Below are positions 7,163 through 16,569 of a DNA stretch of 64,000 nucleotides, in pieces. This DNA is from Bradyrhizobium nanningense (GTDB lineage: Bacteria > Pseudomonadota > Alphaproteobacteria > Rhizobiales > Xanthobacteraceae): NCBI RefSeq assembly GCF_004114535.1, contig NZ_LBJC01000024.1, positions 1-64,000 of the forward strand. The letters are read 5' to 3'. The notes under the pieces are model-generated. The model ran no database searches, had not been told where the DNA came from, and saw only the letters and a program-made list of their open reading frames with translations. A program made the translations under genes and the position numbers. Position 1 is the stretch's first letter; every line of letters begins with the position of its first letter.

Positions 7163-9637
7163 TCACGTCCCGCGCGGCTTCGCCCGCCGGGTTGGCACGG
7201 CGCTCGCCGGATCGTCCGGCCAGGGATGGCGCGGGTAGCGGCCGCGCAGGTCGGAGCGCACCGCGCTGTAGCTGCCGCGCCAGAAGCCTGGGAGATCACG
7301 CGTCACCTGCACCGGGCGCTGTGCCGGCGATAGCAGCTCCAGCACCAGCGGCACCTTGCCGGCGGCGATCGAGGGATGGGTGTTGAGACCGAACAATTCC
7401 TGCAGCCGCACCGCGATGGTCGGCCCCTGCTCGGCCTCGTAGTCGATCGCGAGCACGCTTCCGGTCGGCGCCTCGAAATGCGTCGGCGCCTCGCGGTCGA
7501 GCCGCGCGCGCATCTCCCAAGGCAGCAGCGCCATCAGCGCATCGGAAAGATCGCCGGGGGAGATCTCCTTCAGCGCGATCTTGTCGTAGAGCGCCGGCAC
7601 CAGCCAATCGTCGCGCCGCGCGATCAGCCCGTCATCCGACAGGTCGGGCCAGCTGTCGCCCTCGGCCTTGCGCAAGAACATCACGCGGTCGCGCCATTGC
7701 TTGGCCGCCTTCGACCACGGCAGCCGGTCGAGACCGGCAGCGATCAATCCATCGGCGAGAATGCGCGCGGTGTCCTCGGACGGCGACAGTGCGAGGGTGG
7801 CTTCCGACAGCGTGATGGCATGGAGCGCGCGCCTGCGCCGCGCGCGCAGCGCCATCGCGCCGCGATCGAACGAAATCTCGTCGACGGTCTCGATGTGCTC
7901 GGCAAGATGCCGCTCGATCTCGTCCTCGGTGATTTGCGCGGCGAGCAGGATGCGGCCGCTCGCGGCCGTGCCCGTCATCTCGCCGATCGCGATATAGGGC
8001 GCGCGGGCGAGCGAGGAGGTCTGCTCGACGGCGGCGCCCCGGCCATTGGCAAGCACAAAGCTGCCATTGCCGCGATTGCGCGCGACGCGGTCCGGGAACG
8101 CATAAGCGAGCATCAAACCGGTTGAGAGATCCTCCTGCGGCCCGGCCTTCTCCGAGGCCGCCACCTGCGATGCCCAGCGCCGCGCCAGGTCGCGCGCGCT
8201 CGCAGCGCGCGGCGAGCGGTCACGGCGAAACTGGTCGCGCCGATGCTCGAGATCGACGCTGTCGCCGCCAAGGCCGCGTTCGGTGATAATGGCCGCGATC
8301 TCAGCGGCGGCCTCGCCCTCGCCGGCACGATGCGAATCCACGATCATGCGCGCCAGCCGCGGCGGCAGCGCCAGCGCGCGCAGGCTTTTTCCCTCTGCGG
8401 TGATGCGGCCGTCGCCATCGAGTGCATTGAGCTCGGCGAGAAGGCTCTTGGCTTCCTTCCAGGCCGGCGCAGGCGGCGGGTCGAGGAACGACAGCGCGGT
8501 GGGGTCGCTGACGCCCCATTGCGCGAGATCGAGCACCAGCGATGACAGATCCGCGCTGAGGATTTCCGGCTGGGTGTAGGGCGCCAGCGAGGTCGTCTGC
8601 GGCTCGTCCCAGAGCCGATAGCAGACCCCCGGCTCGGTGCGACCAGCGCGACCTCGGCGCTGGTCCACCGCCGCGCGTGAGGCACGCACGGTCTCGAGTC
8701 GAGTCAGGCCGATGTCGGGCTCGTAGCGCGGCACGCGAGCGAGCCCGGAATCGACTACGATGCGGACACCTTCGATCGTCAGCGAGGTCTCCGCGATCGA
8801 TGTGGCCAGCACCACTTTTCGCCAGCCCTTCGGAGCCGGTGCAATGGCGCGGTCCTGCACGGCGGCATCGAGCGCGCCGAACAGCGGCACGATCTCGATC
8901 GAAGCGTCCTGCACGCGCTCACTGAGAAAATTCTGGGTGCGGCGAATTTCGGCGGCGCCCGGCAGGAATGCCAGCACCGAGCCGCTGTCGGCGCGCAGCG
9001 CAGAAGCAATCGCATCCGCCATCTGCCGCTCCACCGGCGCGTCCATCTTGCGGCCGAGATAGCGCGTCTCGACCGGGAAGGCGCGGCCCTCGCTTGCGAC
9101 GACGGGCGCCTCCCCGAGCAGCTTTGCCACGCGCGCGCCGTCGAGCGTCGCCGACATCACGAGGATGCGCAGATCCTCGCGCAGGCCGGTTTGCGCGTCA
9201 CGCGCCAGCGCGAGGCCGAGATCGGCATCGAGCGAGCGCTCGTGGAATTCGTCGAACAGGATGGCGGCAATGCCGGACAGTTCGGGATCGTCGAGGATCT
9301 GGCGGGTGAAGATGCCCTCGGTCACCACCTCGATCCGCGTGGCGCGCGAGATCTTCGAGCCGAAGCGGACGCGATAGCCGACGGTCTCTCCAGCGCGTTC
9401 GCCCAGCGATTTGGCCATGCGGTCGGCGCTGGCGCGCGCCGCGATACGGCGCGGCTCCAGCACGATGATCTTCTTATCCTTCGCCCAGGGCGCATCGAGC
9501 AAGGCCAGCGGCACGCGTGTGGTCTTGCCGGCGCCGGGCGGCGCCACCAGCACGGCGGCATTATTGGTCTCCAGCGTGCGCGAGAGCTCCTCGAGCACGG
9601 CATCGATCGGGAGGGGCGTGTCGAAACTGCGGGGCAA
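7163..9637 (-). CDS. hrpB: ATP-dependent helicase HrpB
   Basis: DExH-box helicase of 824 aa. Walker A is APPGAGKTTRVP near residues 37-48, the DEAH-type motif is FDEFHERSLD, followed by VMSATLDG, the ATSIAETSLTIEG segment and QRRGRAGRTEPG motif VI. The HrpB-specific C-terminal region follows. The cellular role of HrpB is poorly defined in bacteria; RNA-related functions are proposed for the DEAH/RHA branch. The open frame starts with TTG at 9637 and no better in-frame start lies nearby. A repeat element sits directly upstream at 9651-9779. Confidence 0.93.
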   Translation of the reverse strand: MPRSFDTPLPIDAVLEELSRTLETNNAAVLVAPPGAGKTTRVPLALLDAPWAKDKKIIVLEPRRIAARASADRMAKSLGERAGETVGYRVRFGSKISRATRIEVVTEGIFTRQILDDPELSGIAAILFDEFHERSLDADLGLALARDAQTGLREDLRILVMSATLDGARVAKLLGEAPVVASEGRAFPVETRYLGRKMDAPVERQMADAIASALRADSGSVLAFLPGAAEIRRTQNFLSERVQDASIEIVPLFGALDAAVQDRAIAPAPKGWRKVVLATSIAETSLTIEGVRIVVDSGLARVPRYEPDIGLTRLETVRASRAAVDQRRGRAGRTEPGVCYRLWDEPQTTSLAPYTQPEILSADLSSLVLDLAQWGVSDPTALSFLDPPPAPAWKEAKSLLAELNALDGDGRITAEGKSLRALALPPRLARMIVDSHRAGEGEAAAEIAAIITERGLGGDSVDLEHRRDQFRRDRSPRAASARDLARRWASQVAASEKAGPQEDLSTGLMLAYAFPDRVARNRGNGSFVLANGRGAAVEQTSSLARAPYIAIGEMTGTAASGRILLAAQITEDEIERHLAEHIETVDEISFDRGAMALRARRRRALHAITLSEATLALSPSEDTARILADGLIAAGLDRLPWSKAAKQWRDRVMFLRKAEGDSWPDLSDDGLIARRDDWLVPALYDKIALKEISPGDLSDALMALLPWEMRARLDREAPTHFEAPTGSVLAIDYEAEQGPTIAVRLQELFGLNTHPSIAAGKVPLVLELLSPAQRPVQVTRDLPGFWRGSYSAVRSDLRGRYPRHPWPDDPASAVPTRRAKPRGT

Positions 9638-9650
9638 GGAATCATCCCGT

Positions 9651-9779
9651 CGTCATGCCCGGCCTTGTCCCGCCTGCGCGGCCGAAGTCGCTTCGGCGGG
9701 GCGAAGGCCCGTGCATCCACGTTCTTTCATCTGGCAGTGAACAAGACGTGGATGGCCGGGACAAGCCCGGCCATGACGG
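9651..9779. repeat. Intergenic palindromic repeat related to family A
   Basis: Begins CGTCATGCCCGGCCTTGTCC and ends ACAAGCCCGGCCATGACGG, so the two ends are near-perfect inverted copies of each other. The core contains a second inverted repeat (ACGTTCTTTCAT... and ...AAGACGTGGATG). It fills almost the whole gap between ugd and hrpB. Confidence 0.8.
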
Positions 9780-9805
9780 CTTCGTTCAAGAAGAATGTGT
9801 TACGA

Positions 9806-11122
9806 TCAGCCCTGCACCGGCGGACGACCGATGCTCTCGTACACGAAGCCGGCGGCAGCCATCTCCTCGGGGCGGTAGATATTGCGCAAGTCGACGACGA
9901 CGGGCTGCGCCATGACGCTTTTCAGCCGGTCAAGATCGAGCGCGCGGAACTGCACCCATTCGGTGACGATGACGAGCGCATCGGCACCTTGCGCGCAGGA
10001 ATAGGCGTCCTCGCAATAGGTGATGTCAGGCAGCTCGCCCTTGGCCTGCTCCATGCCGACGGGGTCGAACGCCTTGACCTTCGCGCCCATGTCGATCAGC
10101 CCGGTCACCAGCGGGATCGACGGCGCATCGCGCATGTCGTCGGTGTCGGGCTTGAAGGTGAGGCCGAGCACCGCGATGGCCTTGCCGCGCAGCGAGCCGC
10201 CGAGGGCCTGGCTCACCTTGCGTGCCATCGCGCGCTTGCGGTTTTCGTTCACGGCCAACACGGATTCGACGATGCGCAAGGACACGTCGTAGTCCTGCGC
10301 GATCTTGATCAGCGCCTTGGTGTCCTTCGGGAAGCACGAGCCACCGAAGCCGGGACCGGCATGCAGGAACTTGGTGCCGATGCGGTTGTCCAGGCCAATG
10401 CCGCGCGCGACCTCCTGCACGTTGGCGCCGGCTTTCTCGGAGAGATCGGCGATCTCGTTGATGAAGGTGATCTTGGTCGCCAGGAAGGCATTTGCCGCGT
10501 ATTTGATCATCTCGGCGGTGCGACGTTCCGTGAACATCAGCGGCGCCTGATTCAGCGACAGCGGCCGGTAGATGTCGCCCATCACCTTGCGGCCGCGCTC
10601 GTCGGAGGTGCCGACCACGACGCGATCGGGAAACTTGAAGTCGCGGATCGCCGCGCCCTCGCGCAGGAACTCGGGGTTCGAGGCGACCACGACGTCGGCG
10701 TTGGGATTGGTCTCGCGGATGATGCGCTCGACCTCGTCGCCGGTGCCCACAGGCACGGTCGACTTCGTCACCACGACGGTGAAGCCGGAAAGCGACTGCG
10801 CGATCTCTTTCGCGGCGGCGTAGACGTAGGACAGATCGGCGTGGCCGTCGCCGCGGCGCGAAGGCGTGCCGACCGCGATGAAGACGGCATCGGCGTCGGC
10901 GACCGGCTTGGAGAGGTCGGTGGTGAAGTCGAGCCGCTTCGCCCTGACGTTGGTCGCGACCAGCTCGTCGAGCCCGGGCTCGTAGATCGGGATCTCGCCG
11001 CGGTGAAGCGCCGCGATCTTCTTCTCGTCCTTGTCGACGCAGGTGACGTCGTGACCGAAATCAGCAAAGCAGGCTCCGGACACCAGTCCCACATAGCCCG
11101 TGCCGATCATCGCGATACGCAT
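9806..11122 (-). CDS. ugd: UDP-glucose 6-dehydrogenase
   Basis: NAD-dependent enzyme of 438 aa that oxidises UDP-glucose to UDP-glucuronate for exopolysaccharide and lipid decoration. The N-terminal Rossmann motif is MIGTGYVGLVSGACFADFGH. The catalytic cysteine lies in GFGGSCFPKDT near residues 257-267. The C-terminal UDP-binding domain has LGLTFKPDTDDMRDAPS. Full length for the family. It may use UDP-glucose whose precursor comes from the phosphohexomutase at 4837-6336, though the two are not in one operon. Confidence 0.96.
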   Translation of the reverse strand: MRIAMIGTGYVGLVSGACFADFGHDVTCVDKDEKKIAALHRGEIPIYEPGLDELVATNVRAKRLDFTTDLSKPVADADAVFIAVGTPSRRGDGHADLSYVYAAAKEIAQSLSGFTVVVTKSTVPVGTGDEVERIIRETNPNADVVVASNPEFLREGAAIRDFKFPDRVVVGTSDERGRKVMGDIYRPLSLNQAPLMFTERRTAEMIKYAANAFLATKITFINEIADLSEKAGANVQEVARGIGLDNRIGTKFLHAGPGFGGSCFPKDTKALIKIAQDYDVSLRIVESVLAVNENRKRAMARKVSQALGGSLRGKAIAVLGLTFKPDTDDMRDAPSIPLVTGLIDMGAKVKAFDPVGMEQAKGELPDITYCEDAYSCAQGADALVIVTEWVQFRALDLDRLKSVMAQPVVVDLRNIYRPEEMAAAGFVYESIGRPPVQG

Positions 11123-11321
11123 GGAAATCCCTGTTCTAGATTGGTTAACGAAAACGAAACCCCGACGCGGGGCGGTTTAGCATTTTCCCGCGGGGAAGGA
11201 ACAGTCCGCATGCAAAAAAGCGGCATGGGAATTGAACGGTAAAGAAGTCGGAAACCGCTGCGGCCCCACACTGCTCCACACCCGGACAGGACGGGCGGAA
11301 CACGCCTCGAAAAGAGACACC

Positions 11322-12389
11322 ATGGCACCATCAGGCACAATCGCAGGAAGCGTAGGCACCAAAGCCCCTTCCGCCGCCCGTGTCGACTGGGTCGACTACG
11401 CCAAAGGCATCTGCATCATCATGGTCGTGATGATGCATTCGGTGCTGGGCGTCGAGCTCGCCGCGGGCGAGACCGGGTTCATGCATGTTGCCGTCGCCTT
11501 CGCAAAGCCGTTCCGGATGCCGGACTTCTTCCTGATCTCGGGCCTGTTCCTGGCGCTGGTGATCGACCGGGACTGGCGGACCTATCTCGACCGCAAGGTG
11601 GTGCATTTCGCCTATTTCTATGTCGTCTGGGTGACGATCCAGTTCGGCTTCAAGGCGCCTTCTTTCGCGGCGGAGACGAGCTGGCATCACGTCGGCCTGC
11701 TGTATCTGGAATCCTTCGTCGAGCCGTTCGGCACGCTGTGGTTCATCTATCTGCTGCCGATCTTCTTCGTCGTCACAAGATTGACACGCAAGGTCCCGCC
11801 GCTCGCGATCTGGCTGGTCGCCGCCGCGCTGGAGACGGTCCGCATCTCGACCGGCTGGACCGTCATCGACGAGTTCTGCTCGCGCTTCGTCTATTTCTAT
11901 TCGGGCTATCTGTTCGCGCCTTACGTGTTCGCGCTGTCGGATCGGGCGCGCAAGCATCCGGCGCTTGCGCTCGCATCGCTCGCGACCTGGGCGCTGGTCA
12001 ATGCCGGCCTCGTCATGGTGGGGGCCAGCGAATGGAAGCTCGTCTCGCTGCTGCTCGGCTTTGCCGGCGCCTGCGCGATCATCACGATGGGCACGCTGCT
12101 GGCACGCGCCCAATGGATGAACGCCTTGCGCTTCTGCGGCGAGCATTCGATCGTGATCTATCTCGCCTTCTTCCTGCCGATGGCGGCGACACGGACGCTG
12201 CTGCTGCGCACGGGCGTCATTGCCGACATCGGCACCGTGTCGCTGATCGTCACCATCGCCGGGGTGATCGGGGCGCTGCTGATTTGGCAGGCCGCCTTGC
12301 TGTTCAACGCGCGCTTCCTGTTCGAGCGGCCGGATGCGTTCTGGATCGCGCCGAGGAAGGCGGGGCCGGTGTTGCAGGCGGCGGAGTAG
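11322..12389 (+). CDS. Acyltransferase 3 family integral membrane protein
   Basis: 355 aa with about ten hydrophobic segments. The N-terminal block VDWVDYAKGICIIMVVMMHS carries the family's conserved helix 1 with a terminal His, and MPDFFLISGL is the second conserved block. Such proteins O-acylate sugars of surface polysaccharides or lipids in the inner membrane. I chose ATG 11322, preceded by AAAGAGA; an in-frame ATG at 11232 would add 30 residues lacking any hydrophobic or family character. It is divergent from ugd, so a surface-glycan role is plausible but unproven. Confidence 0.88.
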   Translation: MAPSGTIAGSVGTKAPSAARVDWVDYAKGICIIMVVMMHSVLGVELAAGETGFMHVAVAFAKPFRMPDFFLISGLFLALVIDRDWRTYLDRKVVHFAYFYVVWVTIQFGFKAPSFAAETSWHHVGLLYLESFVEPFGTLWFIYLLPIFFVVTRLTRKVPPLAIWLVAAALETVRISTGWTVIDEFCSRFVYFYSGYLFAPYVFALSDRARKHPALALASLATWALVNAGLVMVGASEWKLVSLLLGFAGACAIITMGTLLARAQWMNALRFCGEHSIVIYLAFFLPMAATRTLLLRTGVIADIGTVSLIVTIAGVIGALLIWQAALLFNARFLFERPDAFWIAPRKAGPVLQAAE

Positions 12390-12395
12390 CTCGCT

Positions 12396-12498
12396 GTCGT
12401 CGCCCGGCTTGACCGGGCGACCCAGTACGCCGAGACGCCAGTGATTGTGCCGAGAAGCCGCGGCGTACTGGATTCCCCGCCTTCGCCGGGAATGACAG
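12396..12498. repeat. Intergenic palindromic repeat, family A, copy 2
   Basis: About 103 bp starting 6 bases after the acyltransferase stop codon. It has the same order of elements as the copy at 4694-4798: CGCCCGGCTTGACCGGGCGA hairpin, core with AGAAGCCGCGGCGTACTGGA, and a closing hairpin CCCCGCCTTCGCCGGGAAT. Confidence 0.85.
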
Positions 12499-12576
12499 TG
12501 GGGATAGTGGCGCCACCGTGCCAAAAATCCCCCTCTCAAGGCTGTCAAAGCCCGCAAAAATTCATACATTGCGGCC

Positions 12577-15500
12577 ATGCCCAAAACCTCTCCGAAGACC
12601 ACCGCCAAAGCCGACACCAAGGCCGCGTCCAAAGCCGCCGACAACAAGCCTGCTGCCAAGGCAACCGCCGCGCCAGCTGCTGCCAAACCGGTTGCAGCGA
12701 AGGCCGCCGGCAAGGGCGACCACGTGTTCCTGGTCGACGGTTCCTCCTACATCTTCCGCGCCTATCACGCGCTGCCGCCGCTGAACCGCAAGTCCGACGG
12801 GCTGCAGGTCAACGCCGTGCTCGGCTTCTGCAACATGCTGTGGAAGCTGCTGCGCGACATGCCGGAAGACAACCGTCCGACGCATCTCGCCATCATCTTC
12901 GACAAGTCGGAGATCACCTTCCGCAACAAGATCTATCCCGAATACAAGGCACACCGGCCGCCGGCGCCTGACGACCTGATTCCGCAATTCGCCCTGATCC
13001 GCGAGGCGGTGCGCGCCTTCGACCTGCCCTGCCTGGAACAGACCGGCTTCGAGGCCGACGACCTCATCGCGACCTATGTGCGGCAGGCCTGCGAGCGCGG
13101 CGCGAGCGCGACGATCGTGTCGTCGGACAAGGACCTGATGCAGCTCGTGACCGATTGCGTCACCATGTACGACACCATGAAGGATCGCCGCATCGGCATC
13201 CCCGAAGTGATCGAGAAGTTCGGCGTGCCGCCGAACAAGGTCGTCGAGGTGCAGGCGCTGGCCGGCGATTCCACCGACAACGTGCCCGGCGTGCCCGGTA
13301 TCGGCGTCAAGACCGCGGCGCAGCTGATCACCGAATATGGCGACCTCGACCAATTGCTGTTCCGTGCCGGCGAGATCAAGCAGCCCAAGCGGCGCGAGGC
13401 GCTGCTGGAGAACGCGGACAAGGCGCGGATCTCGCGCAAGCTCGTGCTGCTCGACGACAAGGTGGAGCTGGACGTGCCGCTCGACGACCTCGCCGTCCAC
13501 GAGCCGGACCCGCGCAAGCTGATCGCCTTCCTGAAGGCGATGGAGTTCACCACGCTGACGCGGCGCGTGGCCGAATATTCGCAGATCGATCCGGCCAATG
13601 TCGATGCCGACCCCGGCTATGCCCGCGGCGCCAGCGTGTTCACGCCGCTGCCAGCGTCGGACGTCGTGCCCGCACCGGGGACCGGCGCATCGGCGCAAGC
13701 CGCACCTGGCCAGCCCAACAAGTCAGCTGGCAAGGAGGACAAGGCTGCGAGCCCGAAAGGCGCGCCGATCTCGCTCGCCGCCGCGCGTGAAGAGGCGCTG
13801 CGCAAGCTTCCGGTCGACCGCAGCAAGTATCAGGCGATCAAGACGCTGAGGGAACTCAACGCCTTCGTCGCGCGCATCCATGATGCCGGTCATGTCGCGA
13901 TCGAGACGAGAGCGAATTCGATCGACCCGATGCAGGCCGATTTCTGCGGCATTGCGCTGGCGCTGGCGCCGAACGATGCCTGCTACGTGCCGCTGGCGCA
14001 CAAGCAGTCTGGCAGCGGCGCCGGCCTGTTCGACACGGGCCTCGCGCCCGATCAGGTCAAGCACGCGGATGCCATCGAGGCGCTGCGACCGGTGCTGGAA
14101 TCGGCCGGAATCCTCAAGATCGGCTTCGACGTCAAGTTCACCGCCGTCATGCTGGCGCAGCACGGCGTCACCTTGCGCAACATCGACGATGCGCTCCTGA
14201 TCTCCTACGTGCTCGATGCCGGCCGCGGCTCCCATGCGCTGGAGCAGCTCGCCGAGCGCTGGTTCGGGCATGCCATGATGAAGGAGGGCGAGCTGCTCGG
14301 CAGCGGCAAGGGCAAGATCACCTTCGACCAGGTGCCGATCGACAAGGCCGCCGCGCTGTCGGCCGAAGGCGCCGACGTCGCCTTGCGGCTCTGGCGCGTG
14401 CTGAAGCCGCGCCTCGTCGCCGAGCACATGACCACCGTCTACGAAACGCTGGAGCGGCCGCTGGTGTCGGTGCTCGCGCGCATGGAGCGGCGCGGCATCT
14501 CGATCGACCGCCAGGTGCTGTCGCGGCTGTCCGGCGACTTCGCCCAGACCGCAGCGCGCGTCGAGGCCGAGATCCAGGAGATCGCGGGCGAGCCGGTCAA
14601 TGTCGGCAGCCCCAAGCAGATCGGCGACATCCTGTTCGGCAAGATGGGACTGTCAGGCGGCACCAAGACCAAGACCGGCGCGTGGTCGACCACCGCGCAG
14701 GTACTGGACGAGCTCGCCGAACAGGGCCACGACTTCCCGAAGAAGATTCTGGAGTGGCGCCAGGTCTCGAAACTGAAATCGACCTACACCGACGCGCTGC
14801 CGACCTATGTCAACCCGCAGACCCATCGCGTGCACACCACCTACGCGCTGGCGGCGACCACGACGGGCCGGCTGTCCTCGAACGAGCCGAACTTGCAGAA
14901 CATCCCGGTGCGCACCGAGGACGGCCGGAAGATCCGCCGCGCCTTCATCGCCACGCCCGGGCACAAGCTGGTGTCCGCCGACTATTCGCAGATCGAACTC
15001 AGGCTGCTCGCCGAGATCGCCGACATTCCCGTGCTGAAGCAGGCCTTCCGCGACGGCCTCGACATTCACGCGATGACTGCCTCCGAAATGTTCGGCGTGC
15101 CGATCAAGGGCATGCCGAGTGAGATCCGCCGTCGCGCCAAGGCGATCAATTTCGGCATCATCTACGGCATCTCGGCCTTCGGCCTCGCCAACCAGCTCGG
15201 CATCGCCCGCGAGGAAGCCTCGGCCTACATCAAGAAATATTTCGAGCGCTTCCCCGGCATCCGCGCCTACATGGACGAGACGCGCGACTTCTGCCGCAGC
15301 CACGGCTACGTCACCACGCTGTTCGGCCGCAAATGCCACTATCCCGACATCAAGGCCTCCAACGCCTCGGTGCGCGCCTTCAACGAGCGCGCCGCGATCA
15401 ACGCGCGCCTGCAGGGCACCGCCGCCGACATCATCCGCCGCGCCATGACGCGGGTGGAGGATGCGCTCGCCGCAAAGAAGCTGTCGGCGCAGATGCTGCT

Positions 15501-15666
15501 GCAGGTGCACGACGAATTGATCTTCGAGGTGCCGGACGCCGAGGTCGAGGCGACGCTGCCGGTCGTGCAGCACGTCATGCAGGACGCGCCGTTCCCGGCG
15601 GTCCTGCTATCGGTGCCGCTGCACGTGGATGCGCGCGCGGCGAACAATTGGGACGAGGCGCACTGA
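12577..15666 (+). CDS. polA: DNA polymerase I
   Basis: 1029 aa repair and Okazaki-fragment polymerase. A 47-residue Lys/Ala-rich N-terminal extension precedes the 5'-3' exonuclease domain (from VFLVDGSSYIFRAYHAL). The polymerase domain is complete: motif A DYSQIELR with Asp802, motif B RRAKAINFG with Lys855, motif C VHDE with Asp979. The middle 3'-5' exonuclease-like domain is degenerate: where E. coli has Asp355-x-Glu357 this protein has Glu443-Thr-Arg445, and the Tyr497/Asp501 positions are Leu594 and Gly598; only the Asp424 equivalent, Asp518, remains. I infer loss of proofreading, as in several other bacterial Pol I enzymes. Confidence 0.97.
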   Translation: MPKTSPKTTAKADTKAASKAADNKPAAKATAAPAAAKPVAAKAAGKGDHVFLVDGSSYIFRAYHALPPLNRKSDGLQVNAVLGFCNMLWKLLRDMPEDNRPTHLAIIFDKSEITFRNKIYPEYKAHRPPAPDDLIPQFALIREAVRAFDLPCLEQTGFEADDLIATYVRQACERGASATIVSSDKDLMQLVTDCVTMYDTMKDRRIGIPEVIEKFGVPPNKVVEVQALAGDSTDNVPGVPGIGVKTAAQLITEYGDLDQLLFRAGEIKQPKRREALLENADKARISRKLVLLDDKVELDVPLDDLAVHEPDPRKLIAFLKAMEFTTLTRRVAEYSQIDPANVDADPGYARGASVFTPLPASDVVPAPGTGASAQAAPGQPNKSAGKEDKAASPKGAPISLAAAREEALRKLPVDRSKYQAIKTLRELNAFVARIHDAGHVAIETRANSIDPMQADFCGIALALAPNDACYVPLAHKQSGSGAGLFDTGLAPDQVKHADAIEALRPVLESAGILKIGFDVKFTAVMLAQHGVTLRNIDDALLISYVLDAGRGSHALEQLAERWFGHAMMKEGELLGSGKGKITFDQVPIDKAAALSAEGADVALRLWRVLKPRLVAEHMTTVYETLERPLVSVLARMERRGISIDRQVLSRLSGDFAQTAARVEAEIQEIAGEPVNVGSPKQIGDILFGKMGLSGGTKTKTGAWSTTAQVLDELAEQGHDFPKKILEWRQVSKLKSTYTDALPTYVNPQTHRVHTTYALAATTTGRLSSNEPNLQNIPVRTEDGRKIRRAFIATPGHKLVSADYSQIELRLLAEIADIPVLKQAFRDGLDIHAMTASEMFGVPIKGMPSEIRRRAKAINFGIIYGISAFGLANQLGIAREEASAYIKKYFERFPGIRAYMDETRDFCRSHGYVTTLFGRKCHYPDIKASNASVRAFNERAAINARLQGTAADIIRRAMTRVEDALAAKKLSAQMLLQVHDELIFEVPDAEVEATLPVVQHVMQDAPFPAVLLSVPLHVDARAANNWDEAH

Positions 15667-15677
15667 GCTCTTCTTTA

Positions 15678-15703
15678 CCTCTCCCCGTAAGAACGGGGCG
15701 AGG
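15678..15703. terminator. Hairpin downstream of polA
   Basis: CCTCTCCCCGT, a 4-base loop and ACGGGGCGAGG form an 11-bp stem with one mismatch, 12 bases after the polA stop codon. No clear T-run follows. Similar CTCTCCC-type hairpins recur in other gaps of this window, so it may be a repeat element as much as a terminator. Confidence 0.5.
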
Positions 15704-15813
15704 GAGCGCACCGAATGCGCGGCGAGATACTGAATTGTCCTCCGAGCAATTGCGCGATGGCTCCGCGAGGTCCCGCATATTAGAACCGCGGCATCTCCCG
15801 CAGCGGTCACCCC

Positions 15814-16449
15814 ATGCCTCACACCTCCGCCCTGCTCGGCTTCGCCCTCGTCTGCCTTGGTCTCGTGCTCACGCCTGGGCCGAACATGATCTATCTGATC
15901 TCGCGCTCGATCACGCAGGGGCCGGCGGCGGGCATCGTCTCGCTCGGCGGCGTCGCGCTCGGCTTCGTGTTCTACATGCTGTGCGCGGCGTTCGGCATCA
16001 CGGCGCTGCTGCTCGCCATTCCCTTTGCCTATGACGCGCTGCGCTTTGCCGGCGCCGGCTATCTGCTCTGGCTCGCCTGGCAGGCGGTGAAGCCGGGCGG
16101 GCGCTCGCCGTTCCAGGTCAGAAAGCTCGCCATCGACAGCCCGCGCAAATTGTTCGCGATGGGCTTCGTCACCAACCTGCTCAATCCGAAGATCGCGATG
16201 CTGTATCTGGCGCTGCTGCCGCAGTTCATCGATCCCGCCACGGGCAGCGTGCTGACGCAGTCGGTGGCGCTCGGGGCGATCCAGATCGCGATCAGCGTCA
16301 GCGTCAACGCGATGATCGCGCTGGCCGCCGGATCAATCGCGCTGTTCCTGGCGAACCGGCCGAGCTGGATGCTGGTGCAGCGCTGGCTGATGGGCACCGT
16401 GCTGGCCGGGCTCGCGGTGCGGATGGCGGTTGAAGCGAAGAAGGTGTGA
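15814..16449 (+). CDS. LysE/RhtB-family amino acid exporter
   Basis: 211 aa inner-membrane protein with six predicted hydrophobic segments. The family signature LTPGPNMIYLISRSITQGP lies near residues 17-35, and FVTNLLNPKIAMLYLALLPQ is the second conserved region. Family members export lysine, homoserine, threonine or related compounds. The substrate cannot be deduced. It lies alone between polA and a convergent GST gene. Confidence 0.9.
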   Translation: MPHTSALLGFALVCLGLVLTPGPNMIYLISRSITQGPAAGIVSLGGVALGFVFYMLCAAFGITALLLAIPFAYDALRFAGAGYLLWLAWQAVKPGGRSPFQVRKLAIDSPRKLFAMGFVTNLLNPKIAMLYLALLPQFIDPATGSVLTQSVALGAIQIAISVSVNAMIALAAGSIALFLANRPSWMLVQRWLMGTVLAGLAVRMAVEAKKV

Positions 16450-16456
16450 GGCACAC

Positions 16457-16561
16457 TGTCATGCCCCGGCTTGACCGGGGCATCCAGTACGCCGCAGCCT
16501 CTCGGCTGAATCACCGCCGTCTCTGGAATACTAGGTCGCCCGGTCAAGCCGGGCGACGACA
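16457..16561. repeat. Intergenic palindromic repeat, family A, copy 3 (inverted)
   Basis: Fills the gap between convergent genes. It begins TGTCATGCCCCGGCTTGACC and ends GTCGCCCGGTCAAGCCGGGC plus GACGACA, in the opposite orientation to copies 1 and 2; the core carries CAGTACGCCGCAGC and CTCTGGAATACTAG. Confidence 0.85.
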
Positions 16562-16569
16562 GCGTCAGC

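Noticed and set aside
13155..13790. Overlapping long frames on both strands inside polA and other GC-rich genes
   Set aside because: They are frame shadows of high-GC codon usage: Arg/Ala/Gly-rich, without domains, inside well-supported genes.
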